From the NCBI GenBank assembly GCA_945859605.1, contig OX243814.1, forward strand, positions 31,450,673 to 31,514,672: DNA of 64,000 nucleotides, given 5' to 3'. Shown in pieces: positions 43,920 to 63,316 of this stretch (position 1 is the first letter of the stretch; each line of letters opens with the position of its first letter). This stretch comes from Lumbricus rubellus. Lineage: Eukaryota; Annelida; Clitellata; Crassiclitellata; Lumbricidae. The notes under the pieces were generated by a model. It was not told the origin of the DNA and searched no databases. It worked only from the letters and a program-made list of their open reading frames with translations. The position numbers were made by a program, and so were the translations under genes.

Positions 43920-44390
43920 GGCTATACTTACTTACTTTACTTTTCAAACGATGCATTCTTGTTGGCTTTAACTTGCACATTTCAAAAAAGCATTTGACTA
44001 GTCTCACTTTGCTGGATTTCTTTAAGAATCTTTTACCTTTTCAGGACTCTTGTAAAACTTAATGACAAGTGTGTGTAAAAAATGGAATACTAATCCCTCT
44101 CATCAGTAATGAAAGTATGAGTAAAATTAGTTATTTGCTGGTTCAAAATACCTTCGACGTGGTTTAGTAGTTGGGTATGTCTTCAGTGTGATGTGTACTA
44201 AGGATCAAAGTGAGAACTGACTTGATGAGAGAATGGTTGATGTGAAAATTGCTGTGACACTTCTTGAAGCATAGCAGAAGACATTGTTTCGTTTTACAGA
44301 TTCAACGAAAGTTCGTATGGTGGCGACGCAGACGACGACCTGAACAGTCCAGAGGAGAACTACAGGAAACAATCAGGTTTGTTTGTTTGT
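43920..44390 (+). other. Downstream of ZDHHC; possible alternative exon at 44300-44376
   Basis: After a good acceptor (TTTTACAG) one frame of 44300-44376 reads FNESSYGGDADDDLNSPEEN, an acidic protein-like tail. It needs a phase-2 donor that exon 10 does not clearly offer, and its own donor would come from the adjacent SINE tail, so it may be chance or an alternative C-terminus. Confidence 0.25.
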
Positions 44391-44603
44391 TTGTATGTGC
44401 ACTTGTTATAGCGCCCCTTCAAGCTCTCCTACTCAGAGGTGCTCCCGAATGCAGAGTGAACACTGCGTCAGAGTTTCACGCTGAAGCGCTGAGCAATTGT
44501 GAGTGAAGGACTTACCCAAGGTCCTTACGCGGTGAGGTGGATTCGAACCTCGAACCTTCCGGCTCCAAGGCAACGACGCCACCATTACACCACCACACCC
44601 CAC
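44391..44603 (-). repeat. SINE family 1 (minus-strand copy)
   Basis: Tail first (TTGTATGTGCACTTGTTATA), ending with a tRNA-like head complement (GGATTCGAACCTCGAACC, CCACCATTACACCACC). Confidence 0.92.
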
Positions 44604-47600
44604 AATAATGGATTCTCTTCCACACGCTATATCGACTCCCAGTTTTTCCCCAGTTCACTCATTCTCACTCTTGTTCTGCTATGGTGCTACACGAATGTCC
44701 CAACACATTGCGCTTGACAAACATATCTTGCTCAAGGTTTCCAGATACTGCTCACTCTTTATCTGTCTCAGTGTCTCTCTGTCTATCTGGTTATCCATTT
44801 CTTTCTCTGTCTTGCTCTCCTTGTCTTTCACTACGTTGCTTGGTTTTCTACTTTGACCATTAATGCTTCTTATGAAGGTAAATCAAATAATTAAACTCTG
44901 CAGGTGAATGTGATGTAGGGCCAAATCGGCAAATGTGGAGGCGCTGTTCAGTAAAACTGTGGGGTCATGAGTTGCATGCAAAGAATGAACATTCATCTAT
45001 TATAGATTCGTGACTTCTTTCTTTTCGTACAATGCCAGTAGATCTCATAATTTTCCAGTCTAGTGTTAAAGTATTCTTTCAAAGTGTAACCATATGTGTC
45101 AAGCGCGATCGAAAGCCGTCGCTTGTCGCTACACAGATACAGAGATATAGGCGAGTAAAGGCGAGAACCCTCAAAAATTCGAAAAATGGTTTTATGGTGT
45201 ATTATTATTTAAAAATATGTCTACTTTCAATATCTGCAAATAAAAATTTTGAATTCAAATGCTTAGTGTTGAAAAAATGACTTTTACCGCATGTGGTGTC
45301 AAAATTTGCTTTGAATCAATCGCTCCATGAGCTATTTTCAAAGTTAAAATTCGCTACGAACGACAGAGCTATTATACGCCATATGGACTATTTCTTGTAG
45401 TCGTGTCTACCACATAATAAATATTTCCTTCACTATGGTACTGAATGGTCCATAAAAGCTGTTTCACCCGTTTAAATGAGCAGGTTTTGGTCAAAGTTTT
45501 AAGCATTCATTATTGCTTGCCTGACAACAAGGATGATTATTATTCAAGCCACGCCTCCGACCCAGTTTTCTTAGAGTCTAATTGGCTTACGAGACATATC
45601 GCGACACTGACCTTCGATCGTGCGCATGCGAGCTAGCAATTCTTGGTCTCTCAACTTGTTGATGTTGCTCATTTTCTTTAGTTACTTTCGGAGAGAAACG
45701 TTATTTTTGCGTTTGTTTCGGAAAGAATTCGTATGAAAATTATTCACACTAAGCTTAATTTACATTAGCCTAATAGAAAGTGAAAATTTGAAGCTGTTAA
45801 ACTGTTCAAATAGTGATAGCCTAGGCAGGCCCTAATCGTAATCCTAGCCTTATCTCCAAGCTTCTAAAGTGCCATTCGAAAGCCAAGTGTGGAGCACCAG
45901 CTTATTCGCGATCGCTGCGTCAAGTCAAAAGGGTTGTCCGTAAGAGTAGTCCAAAGGGGGTCCGGGTCGAGTTACCATAGAAAATGAATTCATAAGACTG
46001 TCCGATGAACACGGGTCTTATTCAGCGAAGCGATAAAGATTCCGCCGACGATAGGAAACATGTGGTCTATTGTCTAAGTGAGTACATAATTAGAATTCTT
46101 TATAAGATTTGAAAGAGTCTCGTATTTAAGTCAGTTCTGTTTATCGGACCCAACGTATTCCATTCATGCCTGCTAGTGAGTCAACAAATCGCGAACAATT
46201 ATATCGTAGGTTCCTACACGCTTCGATGTCAAAGCCTTATTCCTTTGACTAGCGGTTCATTAGCCTAATAAGCCTCCTACTCGAGTCAACAAATCGCGAA
46301 CAATTGTATCATCAGTCACAATGTTTGCATAAATTTAATCAAATCAAGAATGGGGTATAGTAGGCTACCATATTCGAGCTTACCTTGAAGGACCTTGTTA
46401 ATTATTTGTTTGCGTTAGGCTATTTAAGACTCATACATCGTCGGTCGGTCAAAATGAAACGTCGATCTGTCCGCCTGCGCGTTAGATGCGTTGTTTGCAT
46501 TAGTTTCATTAATTCAATTCAGCAGTAGATTGTATTTTTATCACAGTTTTGAAAGTAGTAGTTCGATTTTCATGCCGTTTGATGTATTCGATACAGGATA
46601 TAGCCATGCATTGACCAGCAAATTTGCAGAAGAATAAATTAATGGTTACTAAGGACTTACCCGACACGAATGTTCCGAAACTTTAAGCTCGATTTTCTCA
46701 ATTGTAATGATTTAGCAAATTGCAGATTCAAATGAGTATAACTTCAGTTAGAAATAAGATATTTTCATTCTGTAAAAAGTATTTTGAAGAAAAATATCTG
46801 TAGAATATGAATAAATAAAAAGGTCAAATACCGTCATGTGACGGAAAATCATCCCCCCCGTCACATATTAGAGTGATTTTAGGTAAAAGAATAATACAAC
46901 AGAAGGTCTACAGCTATGAAGAAAATAAATAAGGCTAATCAGTTTATCCTAGCATTACATTCACATATTAGCAAATAACTGCAGACATTTTTTGCATGAT
47001 CTGTTGACCATCGCTGTCCTTGTTTTTGACAACTTGTGTTTTTTGTTGTTGTTGTAGATCCATATCACATAACTCCAGTGCAAAATAAACGAATGTGAAA
47101 CTAGGCTTCCTGCTTTAGCATCGATTGAACTTTGCAAGTGTCTCCACTGACAACAACTTTGTTCAGACGCAATTTCTCATTTCCTGCATCATTCCTCACC
47201 GAACACCGTCGCGAATCTTTGTGAATAGATCTCAAACTTCTTACGCTGCTGCGTTCCCGTTGATCACCACCACCAGTCACTCGTGCGTGACCCGCCAGAC
47301 ATCGAATGCTTCGCATAATGAAACGACCAAAACTGTCATGATCTAACCCGTTGTTGGCCAAATGAGATCCTAATCACGAAGATACAGTAGTGACTCACTG
47401 GCACAGGGTTTGATTCTGGACTGTCTCTGAGCTCGAGTTTTCCTGCCATGTTGCCACAGACGTGGATGATATTTGAAGAGATTGCCAAGTTCTGACCAAG
47501 TTTCCCGGATACTGACTAAGTTGTAATTCAGCGGTTGCGGGTTTGAGTCCATGTGGCATGGCTTTCACTTAAGAGACCTATGTCGGCTAGCTTTTTTCCT

Positions 47601-47642
47601 GCCCATTGTCACAGGCGTCATTGCCGTTCACCTAGGAAGGAA
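44604..47642. other. Intergenic, no gene seen
   Basis: No exon or transposon termini that I can support. Confidence 0.35.
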
Positions 47643-47722
47643 TTAACCCTTTGAACCCGGAGCCCCCCGTAACTCTATGGATAACGGGCCAGAAAACCGG
47701 CCTGTGGGGTTCAAAGGGTTAA
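47643..47722. mobile_element. TTAA-flanked palindromic MITE, 80 bp
   Basis: TTAACCCTTTGAACCCGGAG ... GGGGTTCAAAGGGTTAA with perfect outer arms. Confidence 0.85.
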
Positions 47723-48073
47723 TGAGAAAGGCAGCTTTCGGTTGAAATTCAGGCCAACAGTTCTAAAAATAAATAAATAAGAACGTCGTTGTTTCTCTTC
47801 ATCCCAGCTGTTTGTTTTTTGCTGAGGATACATCAGTGCATTGGCAGTTTTGCCGCGGTTGATCTAGGCATTTTCGTTGGCAGCACTTTTGGACAGTAGG
47901 GCTACATAATTTGTTCAGTTTAGATCTGGTAGTAAACGATGAAATCCCAGTGGCTACAACAGTTTAGTTTTAGTCAGTTTATTTATTCACGTCACTCAAA
48001 TCCTAAGCCATTTTTGCTTTGTACGATGTTGTTTCTAGGGGATTTGTGCAAACGGTTGCTTCTCTGTGTAGCC
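47723..48073. other. Intergenic, no gene seen
   Basis: Nothing recognisable between two MITEs. Confidence 0.35.
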
Positions 48074-48143
48074 TTAACCCTTTAATGCCGGAGGGTATAG
48101 GATTTCCCATACATTTTACTACACTCTCGGCATTATAGGGTTT
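48074..48143. mobile_element. TTAA MITE subfamily A with decayed right end
   Basis: Matches 26048-26118 almost base for base, but the right terminus reads ATTATAGGGTTT rather than ATCAAAGGGTTAA. Confidence 0.8.
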
Positions 48144-49254
48144 CTACAGTGTTTGTATGTTGAAGGTGACGGCAATAGTTGACAACGGACAATGTGGCAT
48201 GAAAAGCTATCGTTTGGTCCATTTGTGTTATATCCCATCTAACTGTTACACCCTGCGTTAGTGCTCGTTGCATATGATTTTGGTTTTCAATGTAAATAAA
48301 TCAGACTAAGTGAATAAGCCACTGAATTTTTAATTTTTTAGCAGACATGGAGCAAGAAACCATATGCATTTATATAGAACTGTACTATTTACTGTAGCCG
48401 AAGCTACTCGTAGGTATATATCTGAGTGCAATCAGAGCAGAAGTGGCCAATCAATGCTGTAACTTTTGTAATTTAATTTGTTTCGAAGAGTATGCTTGTG
48501 TGACTTGATCCTTTAATGAGAGTCTCAATTTTTTGGCCAATGTCAGACTGCATTTGCCACTTTGGACTTTGGACGCGCCTGGCACGTAATCTAACGATTG
48601 TGTGTTTGAGTAAGCATCTGAGTAAACTCTATTTAATGAGTCTCGACAAGTTGGTTGTGTGCACTTGTATCTGTGACCAAAAGCAGTGTCATTTGGTAAT
48701 GGCATATGTTGGGAAATGACAACTCCTACAATGTGCTGACCAGTAGCTTGGGATTCAGAGCCTAAAGAATGGGAAATCGTTAAGAGGTGTGACAGCGTTG
48801 GCCAACAGTTATGCCCTAGCGTTGAGATCTGAAAAGTGGCTGTAGCAGCGTATGTTGGGTTCGGTTAATCACCAGATACTGCTCGTGTTCGAGAGTAAAC
48901 CCATGTGTCTGCCACCCCAGTAAATGGGTGCTGGTCAATGGAAGTCGTGATTATCTCTACTGAAATAGGGGACCACTTACTTTGAATTTGCTGATTTGCA
49001 TTTTTAATTGTTATAATTGTAAAATAAATTAAGTCATTGTCTTGCAATGAATTTCAAAAACTAAATAAGTATGAGCTTGTTTATGAATAAATAGCTCTAT
49101 ATTTATGTATGTTATAGGTAGATAAGTAAGTATGCAATTGTTTTACTAAAAGTCCTTTTCATGTAATACGTGTATTAACGTTGGCCTCAAGTTCTCCTGA
49201 TTTGTATTGCGAGCGCACCTTGGATTGCTTTGAATTGTTGCCGTTTGGTTAATT
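48144..49254. other. Intergenic, no gene seen
   Basis: No supported feature. Confidence 0.35.
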
Positions 49255-49377
49255 GGTTGATTGATTGATTGATTGAATCGCTGACTGACTGATTGGTTGG
49301 TTGGTTGGGCACTGTATCAATCTGATAAATTACCGATATGCTGGTCATTAGATTGGTTGATTGATTGATTGATTGAT

Positions 49378-49420
<43 letters not shown>
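49255..49420. repeat. (TTGA)n microsatellite in two blocks
   Basis: GATT repeats at about 49255-49310 and 49355-49420. Confidence 0.9.
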
Positions 49421-49421
<1 letters not shown>

Positions 49422-50149
49422 GTAGCATTTGTGCAAACACGGCTTGGCTTAGTTTTAACCCATTTCCAGACTTACGTTCCAGTTCTTTTACGCAGAACAA
49501 CTATGAAAAATATTCTGATGTTAGGCTTTTTCTCTTAGCACACATTCCATGGGTCTGATTTTCTACACGAATGATTTATTAGCTACATTTGGCATTTGTG
49601 TTAAATGTGATTATGATGAGATAGAGTTGTTTTTGCTGAGAACTTGCGCTGGGTCTTAGCCTTAGACGTGTTGTAGAGCTTAACTACAAGTAAGTGTGTA
49701 ATATAGTGAATTAAAATTGTAATATAGTAATACGAAGGAAGTAACTGTAATAATTGTGGATTGTACATTATACAGTTTTCAAGCAGCCTTCAGTTTTCTC
49801 TTCTGTTTTGGTATCCTGAATGTCTTGCTATTTTCAATAATGCACATCTAGTTGTGTTGCATGCACACACACACATACGCGCACACACAAAGTGTGCGAG
49901 CACAATGCCACACGCGCACACTTTTCACCTCCCAATGCAGATAAATCACTATCTGTACATGTGCATGAATGTCCACATACTTTCCGGTTGAGTGCATCTA
50001 ATGCTCTTGCTCTACATAAATATGCTTCCTGCATGTGAGACGTCGTGAGAGTGTCTATTTGAAGCTGGGACTTCTCACGTTCAAATCACATACAAATTAT
50101 GTGCCATTCTGCGGGTCTTCTATGGTTACACCTTGCAGCTATGTTAACA
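49421..50149. other. Intergenic, no gene seen
   Basis: Contains a short CA/CG alternating run at about 49863-49920. No gene. Confidence 0.35.
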
Positions 50150-50345
50150 CATTCATTCATTCATTCTATGGACTTGTATAGCACTCCTTCAAGAAAACTA
50201 CTCAGGAGCGCTCCTAGCCCAGCCACGGCAAAACAAAAGTCCTGAGCGATTTTGGAAGCAAAGTTTTATTGTTCAGATCAAGGACCGTTTTAGGTCAGAT
50301 GTAATAAACGCAGCTTTGAAGGGATTCCAGACGGATGGTCCTACA
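50150..50345 (+). repeat. Interspersed repeat (copy 2)
   Basis: Counterpart of 7310-7465: ACTACTCAGGAGCGCTCC, AAGTTTTATTG, AATAAACGCAGCTTTGAAGG and ATTCCAGACGGA in the same order. Confidence 0.7.
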
Positions 50346-51005
50346 ACCGAGAACGCAACAATCCAATACAAGATAGGCTACATTGGACTACAGTTAACCA
50401 GTGCAACACATCATGCATGTAGGCAGATTGCAGAAAGAGGTGTAGGCCTATTAATTTTGGCAATTTGCCCAATGAGGATGAGCGCATAACCCAATCTAAT
50501 CGTCCCAGGACTCCAAGGGGACGCCAACAAGTATTGAGTCGCTATGATTTCCCAGTCAATTTTGACAGGGCTGTTTTTAAGGAATTTTTAGAACTACACA
50601 ACTCCCTTTTTCTTCCCATTCTCCATGGTAAATTACTTCCAATCGGAGGACAATGACCATATTTTGATAGTTTTTAACTGTATAAAAGTGTGTCTACAGC
50701 TGTACAGATCCAGTTAGAACCGCACATTTTGTGTACAACTGCAAGTTTAAAAAGCCCTGAATTTTGATGCCTGGCCCAACACGATGGCCCGAACGGAGCG
50801 CCGTACTAAGCTTTCTTTGAAATATTCAGCAATAATATTATTATTATTATTATCAGCAGAGGAAGTAGCATGATGAATATTCATGAGGGAGTTTCACAGG
50901 TTGACCACTAACCGCTTCCAGAGCGCTAGTATTTAGCGTGGAACGACTCGACGGAATCATTTAACTATTTAAAATCAAAAGCGGTAAAACGTACATGTTT
51001 TTAAA
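50346..51005 (+). promoter_or_regulatory. 5' flank of NDUFAF7
   Basis: No coding sequence recognised. Presumed promoter immediately upstream of the first ATG. Confidence 0.3.
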
Positions 51006-57969
<6,964 letters not shown>

Positions 57970-60048
57970 ATACAGAACAGAATCCTGTTCGTTATCCATT
58001 TGCACTCAAGCTCCTTGATGCCACGTCCTCAACAGAAATGCAGTCTCCGGCGGTTGGAGAAAACTGTAGCCAGGAATTTATTTGTTGTGCTGGCCCAGAA
58101 TAATGTGGTGGGAGCAGCCTTACAAAAAAATCTTGATTTGATTGATGTGAGCATATGTTCTTTATTTTTGTGCGTAAGTTCTAATGCATAATATGTAGGT
58201 ATGGTAGATAGAAATGTGTTGGATTTGCGTAGCCTGAATATTTTGGACAGTTGAAACATGTCGCCCTCTTCGCTCTGCTACGAAGGGGCAATTCCTAGTT
58301 CCTCAAGCTCGCTTAGCTACCAGGCAATGCCGAGCTTTCTCATTTGTAGAGCTGTCTATCTGAAATGACCTCACTTCTAAGAGTGTCCATCTGATCAATC
58401 AAGCATCTATTCATAAATCTCTCAAGTCTATTTTCTTTTGTTGTGGCTCCATAGTCTGGGAGAGTGCCCCTGAGTAGGCCTACATTTCTTGAAGGGGTGC
58501 TATGTTAAGTCCATTGAATGAATGAGTGGAGAAAGTTAGTGTTGCCCGCTTTGCACACCAAATTTGCAACTCCATTTTGGTTGTAGGTGTCTAGTCATAT
58601 GCGATACATAAATAAGTAAGTAGACTACTACATTATCTAACGCACAATGGGACATAGATAAATAATACAATATAAATTATATAACCCAAATTGCACTAAT
58701 ACATGTAAAAAGTAATGTCAAAAATTGAAGACACCAAAGACAGAAGAAAGTGGAAGAGGAAGATCCGAGTGGCTGACCCCTCCGTAGAGGGATTAATTCA
58801 AGCCTGAAGGAAAAGAAAAAGAATGTAAAAAAATTATAGTGATTGTGAAGCATTCTAGTAATGAAACGTCTGTCTACAGAATCGTGCAGCGCTTCAGGCA
58901 ACCGGTCTTGGATATCGAAATCATGTTTCTTCAGAGAACCTCTTTTAATTCTATCGAATAATATTTACAGTTCTCGCTAGTCGGCTATTTTTTAGGCTTG
59001 TGCAATGCTTTTACGATTATGACGAAACGTAATTTTACGTCGTTGTAATAAACAGTTACAGTGCTCTTAGTTATTTCTTGCACTTAGTTGAACCGAGGCA
59101 CGTAATTTTTAAGATGGCGACTTCCATGAACGATTGTGAATCGTAATTTAAATGGATGTTCACAAGCGAGTTAATTAACCCACACGAATTCAAGAGTGCG
59201 ACAGTGATGCTGCGTTTTAAGCTGTAAAAAATGACGGAGTACAAAGAATGCTTTTCATACAGAAGCAATAGTAAACTGAGTTCTCATCTACATAATGGAG
59301 ATTCGCAGTCAGCTGGTGAGCAGAATGCCAGTTGCTCTGTTAGTCTGCTCGTATAAAATTCGCCACCTTTTACTTATGCATACTATTTCTGTAGTGGTTC
59401 GGGTAATTCTGTCGTTTTTGTTTTCGATGAAGCTTGTTTTAATCAGTTATTATTTGGCAGGAATCCTTTTCATCAATTCAATCAATCAAAATGTTTTATT
59501 TTGTAACCAAATAAAACGAGGTTTGCAAATCATTGCTATATCAACATATCATTGTTGTAGAAAAGGGGGACCATAAAGGGATTTGAAATGCCGTTTGCTA
59601 GGGACACCAAATTATCGATTGAATTTATATGTGGTGGCCTTAGCTAAACTTGGCTAAATTAGATTAAATTTAATATTAGATCCAGGTTCTGTTTAGGCAA
59701 GAATTCGTTTAATCAATCCGGTTTCTATTTAGGCAGCAATTATTTTTTATCAATGCAACTTTTATTTCGTTAACAAGTTGTTGCTCATCAATCCAGCTTC
59801 GATTTCAGCAAGATTGTTTTCATCAATCGCACTTCTACTTAAATAAAAATATTTTCGTAAATCCGACTTCTATTTAGCAAGAATTCTTCTCAGCATTCAG
59901 ACTTGTATTCGACCAACGCTGAAATTCGTGCGCTGGAAAACAGTTTCCGGCACTAAAATGCACTATAGAGGAACTTTATAAATATATACAATGCAATACT
60001 GAGTTGCCTTTGTGCATACTGTTTTAATATTTTGACTTGATTTGTTTT
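57970..60048. other. Intergenic between NDUFAF7 and the BTB gene
   Basis: Contains a CR1/L2-like LINE 3' relic at about 58270-58530 (tail GAGTGCCCCTGAGTAG ... GGGGTGCTATGTTAAG) and a retroposon tail at 59475-59582. A short frame starting MEIRSQLVSR at 59295 has no compatible junction to the BTB exon. No further gene seen. Confidence 0.4.
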
Positions 60049-62165
60049 ATGCCAATAGATGCAAGTAATCTAAGTTTTCCAAGGCCCAGTTCATCTCAGG
60101 AGGCCAATTCTCATGAGATGGGTCAGGAACTGGAGACGGTAAATTCCATAGGGTCGAGCAGAATGAACCATAGCTGCAGCAGCAGCGGTCAATCCTCGTT
60201 CGCTCACGATCACGGCCAGCACGTCGAAAACTCTCAGTGTCTTCTCGGCAAGATTGCTTCTCTCTTCGAAAACCAAGATCTGAGCGACATACAGATCATG
60301 GTAGGGCACAATATCTACTATGCTCACAAGCTGATCCTGTGCTGTGCGAGTGACGTCTTTCGAGTCATGCTCATGAATCCGTCGTGGTCCGAGTCGAATC
60401 TGACGAAGATTGTGCTGAAGGAGGAACCAGAGTGCGTCCAGGTCTTTGATTACTTTCTGCGCTATCTCTACACCGGACAGATTCATTTAATGCACAACTC
60501 CGTCCTTGCCATACTGATGCTGGCTGACAAGTACAACATCGACGATCTGCAGGTAATGCAATAAGATCTTACGTGGCTGTTTCTGTTGGTATTTATGTAG
60601 CACTATTTGAAGATAAAGTTGAAGTCTTGTTGTAAAGAAATCTGGTAAATCGTTTATTCGATTTTGGTGACTTTTTTTGACATGACATTCTAGAGATTGA
60701 TATTTCCGCTATGCGGTTCTTGACTTTTGGCTCGTTCTGACCATTTAGTTTTTGCAGACTGAACGAATGTTTAATGCATTATTAATTGGCCTTTCTTCTC
60801 TCAAAGTCATCTTCAAGCTTTCTTAGCTGTTGAGAAAGAGAAACTTACTTACTAAATTTTCCTGTAGCTCAGTCACAAGATTGGTAGCACTAAAAAAAGT
60901 GAAAGACTGTGTTTGCATTTGTATGTCCAGTGAAGAGGATTAATGTGAACGGTTTGTGGTAACTGGATGTTGCTTTAAAACTTTGACCAACTAAGCAAAG
61001 AGTAGTATCTTCTTGAGTTGTTGAATTGAACTATTGTGACAGAATATGGAAAGGCATATGTTAAAAAGGCTTTAAATTGGTGTTTTGTCAAATTGTTTCA
61101 ATTGTGTTGCTTTACCAAGTTGTGTGATGTGCTATTGGTTGGTTGTAGGAATTATGCAAAGAGTACATGTGCAGCCATCTAGTCTCAACGGTTGAACACA
61201 ACCGCGCCATGTCGTGGCTGCAGTACAGTTACATCGGCAACCATCGCAAGCTGGCCAACGAATGCTACCAGTTCATTCTGTGGAACTTTCACAAGGTCCT
61301 CAACACAACGGACTTTCTAATGACCGACAAAGACGTACTCGTGAGCTTCCTCCGTCAGTCGGAGCTCGTCGTGCCCGACGAGTACACCCTCTTCAAAGGC
61401 ATTGCCAAGTGGATCCTCTACCAGAGTAATCGCTTTCCCGGTCCACCCTCGGCTTTCCAGCACATGGCGCTTGAAGTCCTCGCGTGCATCCGGTTTCCGC
61501 TTATCCCACCGGCGCAGCTCGGTCTCGTCGGCTCCGACGCGCTCGCCGAAATGTTTCCCGAGTTTTTTGTGGAGCGGATCTTCGCGTCGCAGGCGTTTCA
61601 CTCGTCCGTGGAAGAGGCGCGCCGGTGGATGGCGAGCGTGAGCCGCGAGACGAGCAACTACCTTCCGCGCAACTACACGAACGAGGTGTGGAGCACGACG
61701 CTGTCCATCGACCACTTCTCGACGCTCGCGCAGCACGAGATCCGGCCGCTGTTCTTCTCGACGCCGGTCAGCGCCGCGCAGTCGGACGAGGGCCTCTCGT
61801 GGGAGTGGAACGTCGATCTGTATCCGAAGGGCATACACTTCCAGAAGTGCATCATGATCGGACTCTGGCGGAACCTCGAGATCGCCGGTGCCTTCTACAA
61901 CACCATCCGGCTCGTGCTGGCGACGAAGACGGCCGAGAAACGCGACGTCCAGGTGGCTGTTCTCGTGACGGGTGTCCAGGACGACGTGGAATACATTCGA
62001 CGCGTCGTTCAGCAGCGATGCATGTTCGATGAGGAGACGAGGCAGTGTCACGTCAACGACATCGTGGCGTACGACGAACTGAACTGCTCGAATTCGCCTT
62101 ATCTCTGTGGGTCCGACGCCAACACGTTTAAAATCACCATTGTCATTAAGCCAGTATTGTCTTAG
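60049..62165 (+). CDS. BTB/BACK-domain protein, BTBD17-like (2 exons)
   Basis: Exons 60049-60552 and 61149-62165, a phase-0 GT-AG junction; 506 residues. A Ser-rich N-terminus is followed by a BTB domain (LSDIQIMVGHNIYYAHKLIL through YFLRYLYTGQIHLMHNSVL, about residues 75-165), a BACK domain (LCKEYMCSHLVSTVEHNRA through ELVVPDEYTLFKGIAKWIL and IRFPLIPPAQL), and a C-terminal domain with WEWNVDLYPKGIHFQK ending TFKITIVIKPV. The IRFPLIPPAQL and TFKITIVIKPV matches point to vertebrate BTBD17 (TANGO10A). Function is poorly known; BTB/BACK proteins often dimerise and may serve Cullin-3. The start is the first ATG in frame; a TTG extends it upstream, and an AG just after this ATG could be an acceptor, so a further 5' exon is possible. 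Exon 2 is much richer in GC than its surroundings. Confidence 0.9.
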
Positions 62166-62225
62166 TGTAGTCAGCAGTTGTACGTTGAATATAAACAAAA
62201 GGAAGAGCGGACTGTTTCTGATCGT

Positions 62226-62231
62226 AATAAA
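62226..62231 (+). terminator. Polyadenylation signal of the BTBD17-like gene
   Basis: AATAAA 61 bp after the stop codon. Confidence 0.6.
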
Positions 62232-62756
62232 ACAGCGGCAGTAGAATGAGGTCGGTTTTTTTCTTCTTCTGAGAATAGCATTTATGGTTTTGCATGTACG
62301 ATTAATACCGTAGTTACGTATTTTAGCGGCGGACGACTTTTAAGCAGCTGTCTAGGGCGTACTGTTGCTTGATGCAAGATTTTCAGTCTTTCTACTTTTT
62401 TGTTTTTGCATTTATTACTTCTGTAATGTTCTACGGCTTCTGTGACATAATCATCTCAAATTTTGTTCATACCGATTCCTGTTACTGTTTAGGCTTTCCA
62501 GTGCTTTCATGTGTAAATCTTCGATGGTGAGACCCTGCGTTGTAAACGTTGTATAATCGTGATGAGAAAATCAGTCGTGGTGTACTTGTAATTTTTAATT
62601 CTGTGCTCTAGTGACTCGGTCAATGAGTTGGGATATGTAGTGGTAAAAAATTTATGGTTGTAATAATGCACTTGTCTGGCAAGGTTATCAACGTGTTTTC
62701 ATATGTTAATCTTGGTCATTGATTTGCTGATTTTGAGTCCAGTTATTCAGTTAGGG
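62232..62756. other. 3' flank, no gene seen
   Basis: Ordinary sequence after the BTBD17-like gene. Confidence 0.35.
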
Positions 62757-63316
62757 GTGATCGGTAACGTAGCGGTTAGCATTCTGAATCGAAAACGAAA
62801 AATCGGGGTTCTAAATCCCTGCCAGTTCAGATAGTTGTGTTAAAGATATCTGCTTCACCAACATTGTAGCAACTCAGCTATAATGAGTACACTGACCACT
62901 GGTGGGAACATAGGCGTAACTTTCTATTGTGATGGTGGTGTCCAGTCACCACCACTTTTAAAAGTGGTCGTGACAGTCACCACCACTTTTTCGTCCTGCA
63001 AGGAAATATATTTTTTAACATGAAGGCATTTAGTTGTCTATACTCTAATTTTTTATTTTAATATAATATTATCGCAATGTCGTCAAAGCTGACAGAAGCT
63101 TGGCTTCCACAGTGTGTTCACTGCAGACAGTGTAGAGTGTAGACACTACCTTACAGTCATTAGACCTATTTACATGTGCTGGGTTTCATAATAATTTGGT
63201 GAATAGTCACCACCACTTTTTGAGACAAAGTTACGCCCATGGGTGGGAAGATGAGATGGTGAGGGAGAGGACTGGCCACTCATCCTCATATGCCAAGGCT
63301 AAGAAAATGAAGTTGG
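62757..63316 (+). repeat. SINE family 2 copy split by a hAT-type MITE
   Basis: The tRNA-like head GTAACGTAGCGGTTAGC and GGTTCTAAATCC is followed by the body to 62908. After the inserted element the SINE resumes (GATGAGATGGTGAGGGAGAG ... CCAAGGCTAAGAAAATGAAG) as in the unsplit copy at 12752-12962. Confidence 0.8.
62909..63241. mobile_element. hAT-type MITE of the CATAGGYG group, 333 bp
   Basis: Inverted ends CATAGGCGTAACTTT / AAAGTTACGCCCATG. Exact 8-bp duplication GGTGGGAA at 62901-62908 and 63242-63249. Internal repeats of GTCACCACCACTTTT. The unoccupied site exists in the SINE copy at 12752-12962. Confidence 0.95.

Noticed and set aside
59295..59576. First exon of the BTBD17-like gene (MEIRSQ...)
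   Set aside because: The only good donor there is phase 0, while the possible acceptor before the BTB exon needs phase 1; no homology.
61317..62198. 293-residue minus-strand frame opposite the BTB gene
   Set aside because: A shadow of a GC-rich exon; the plus-strand frame has clear domain matches.
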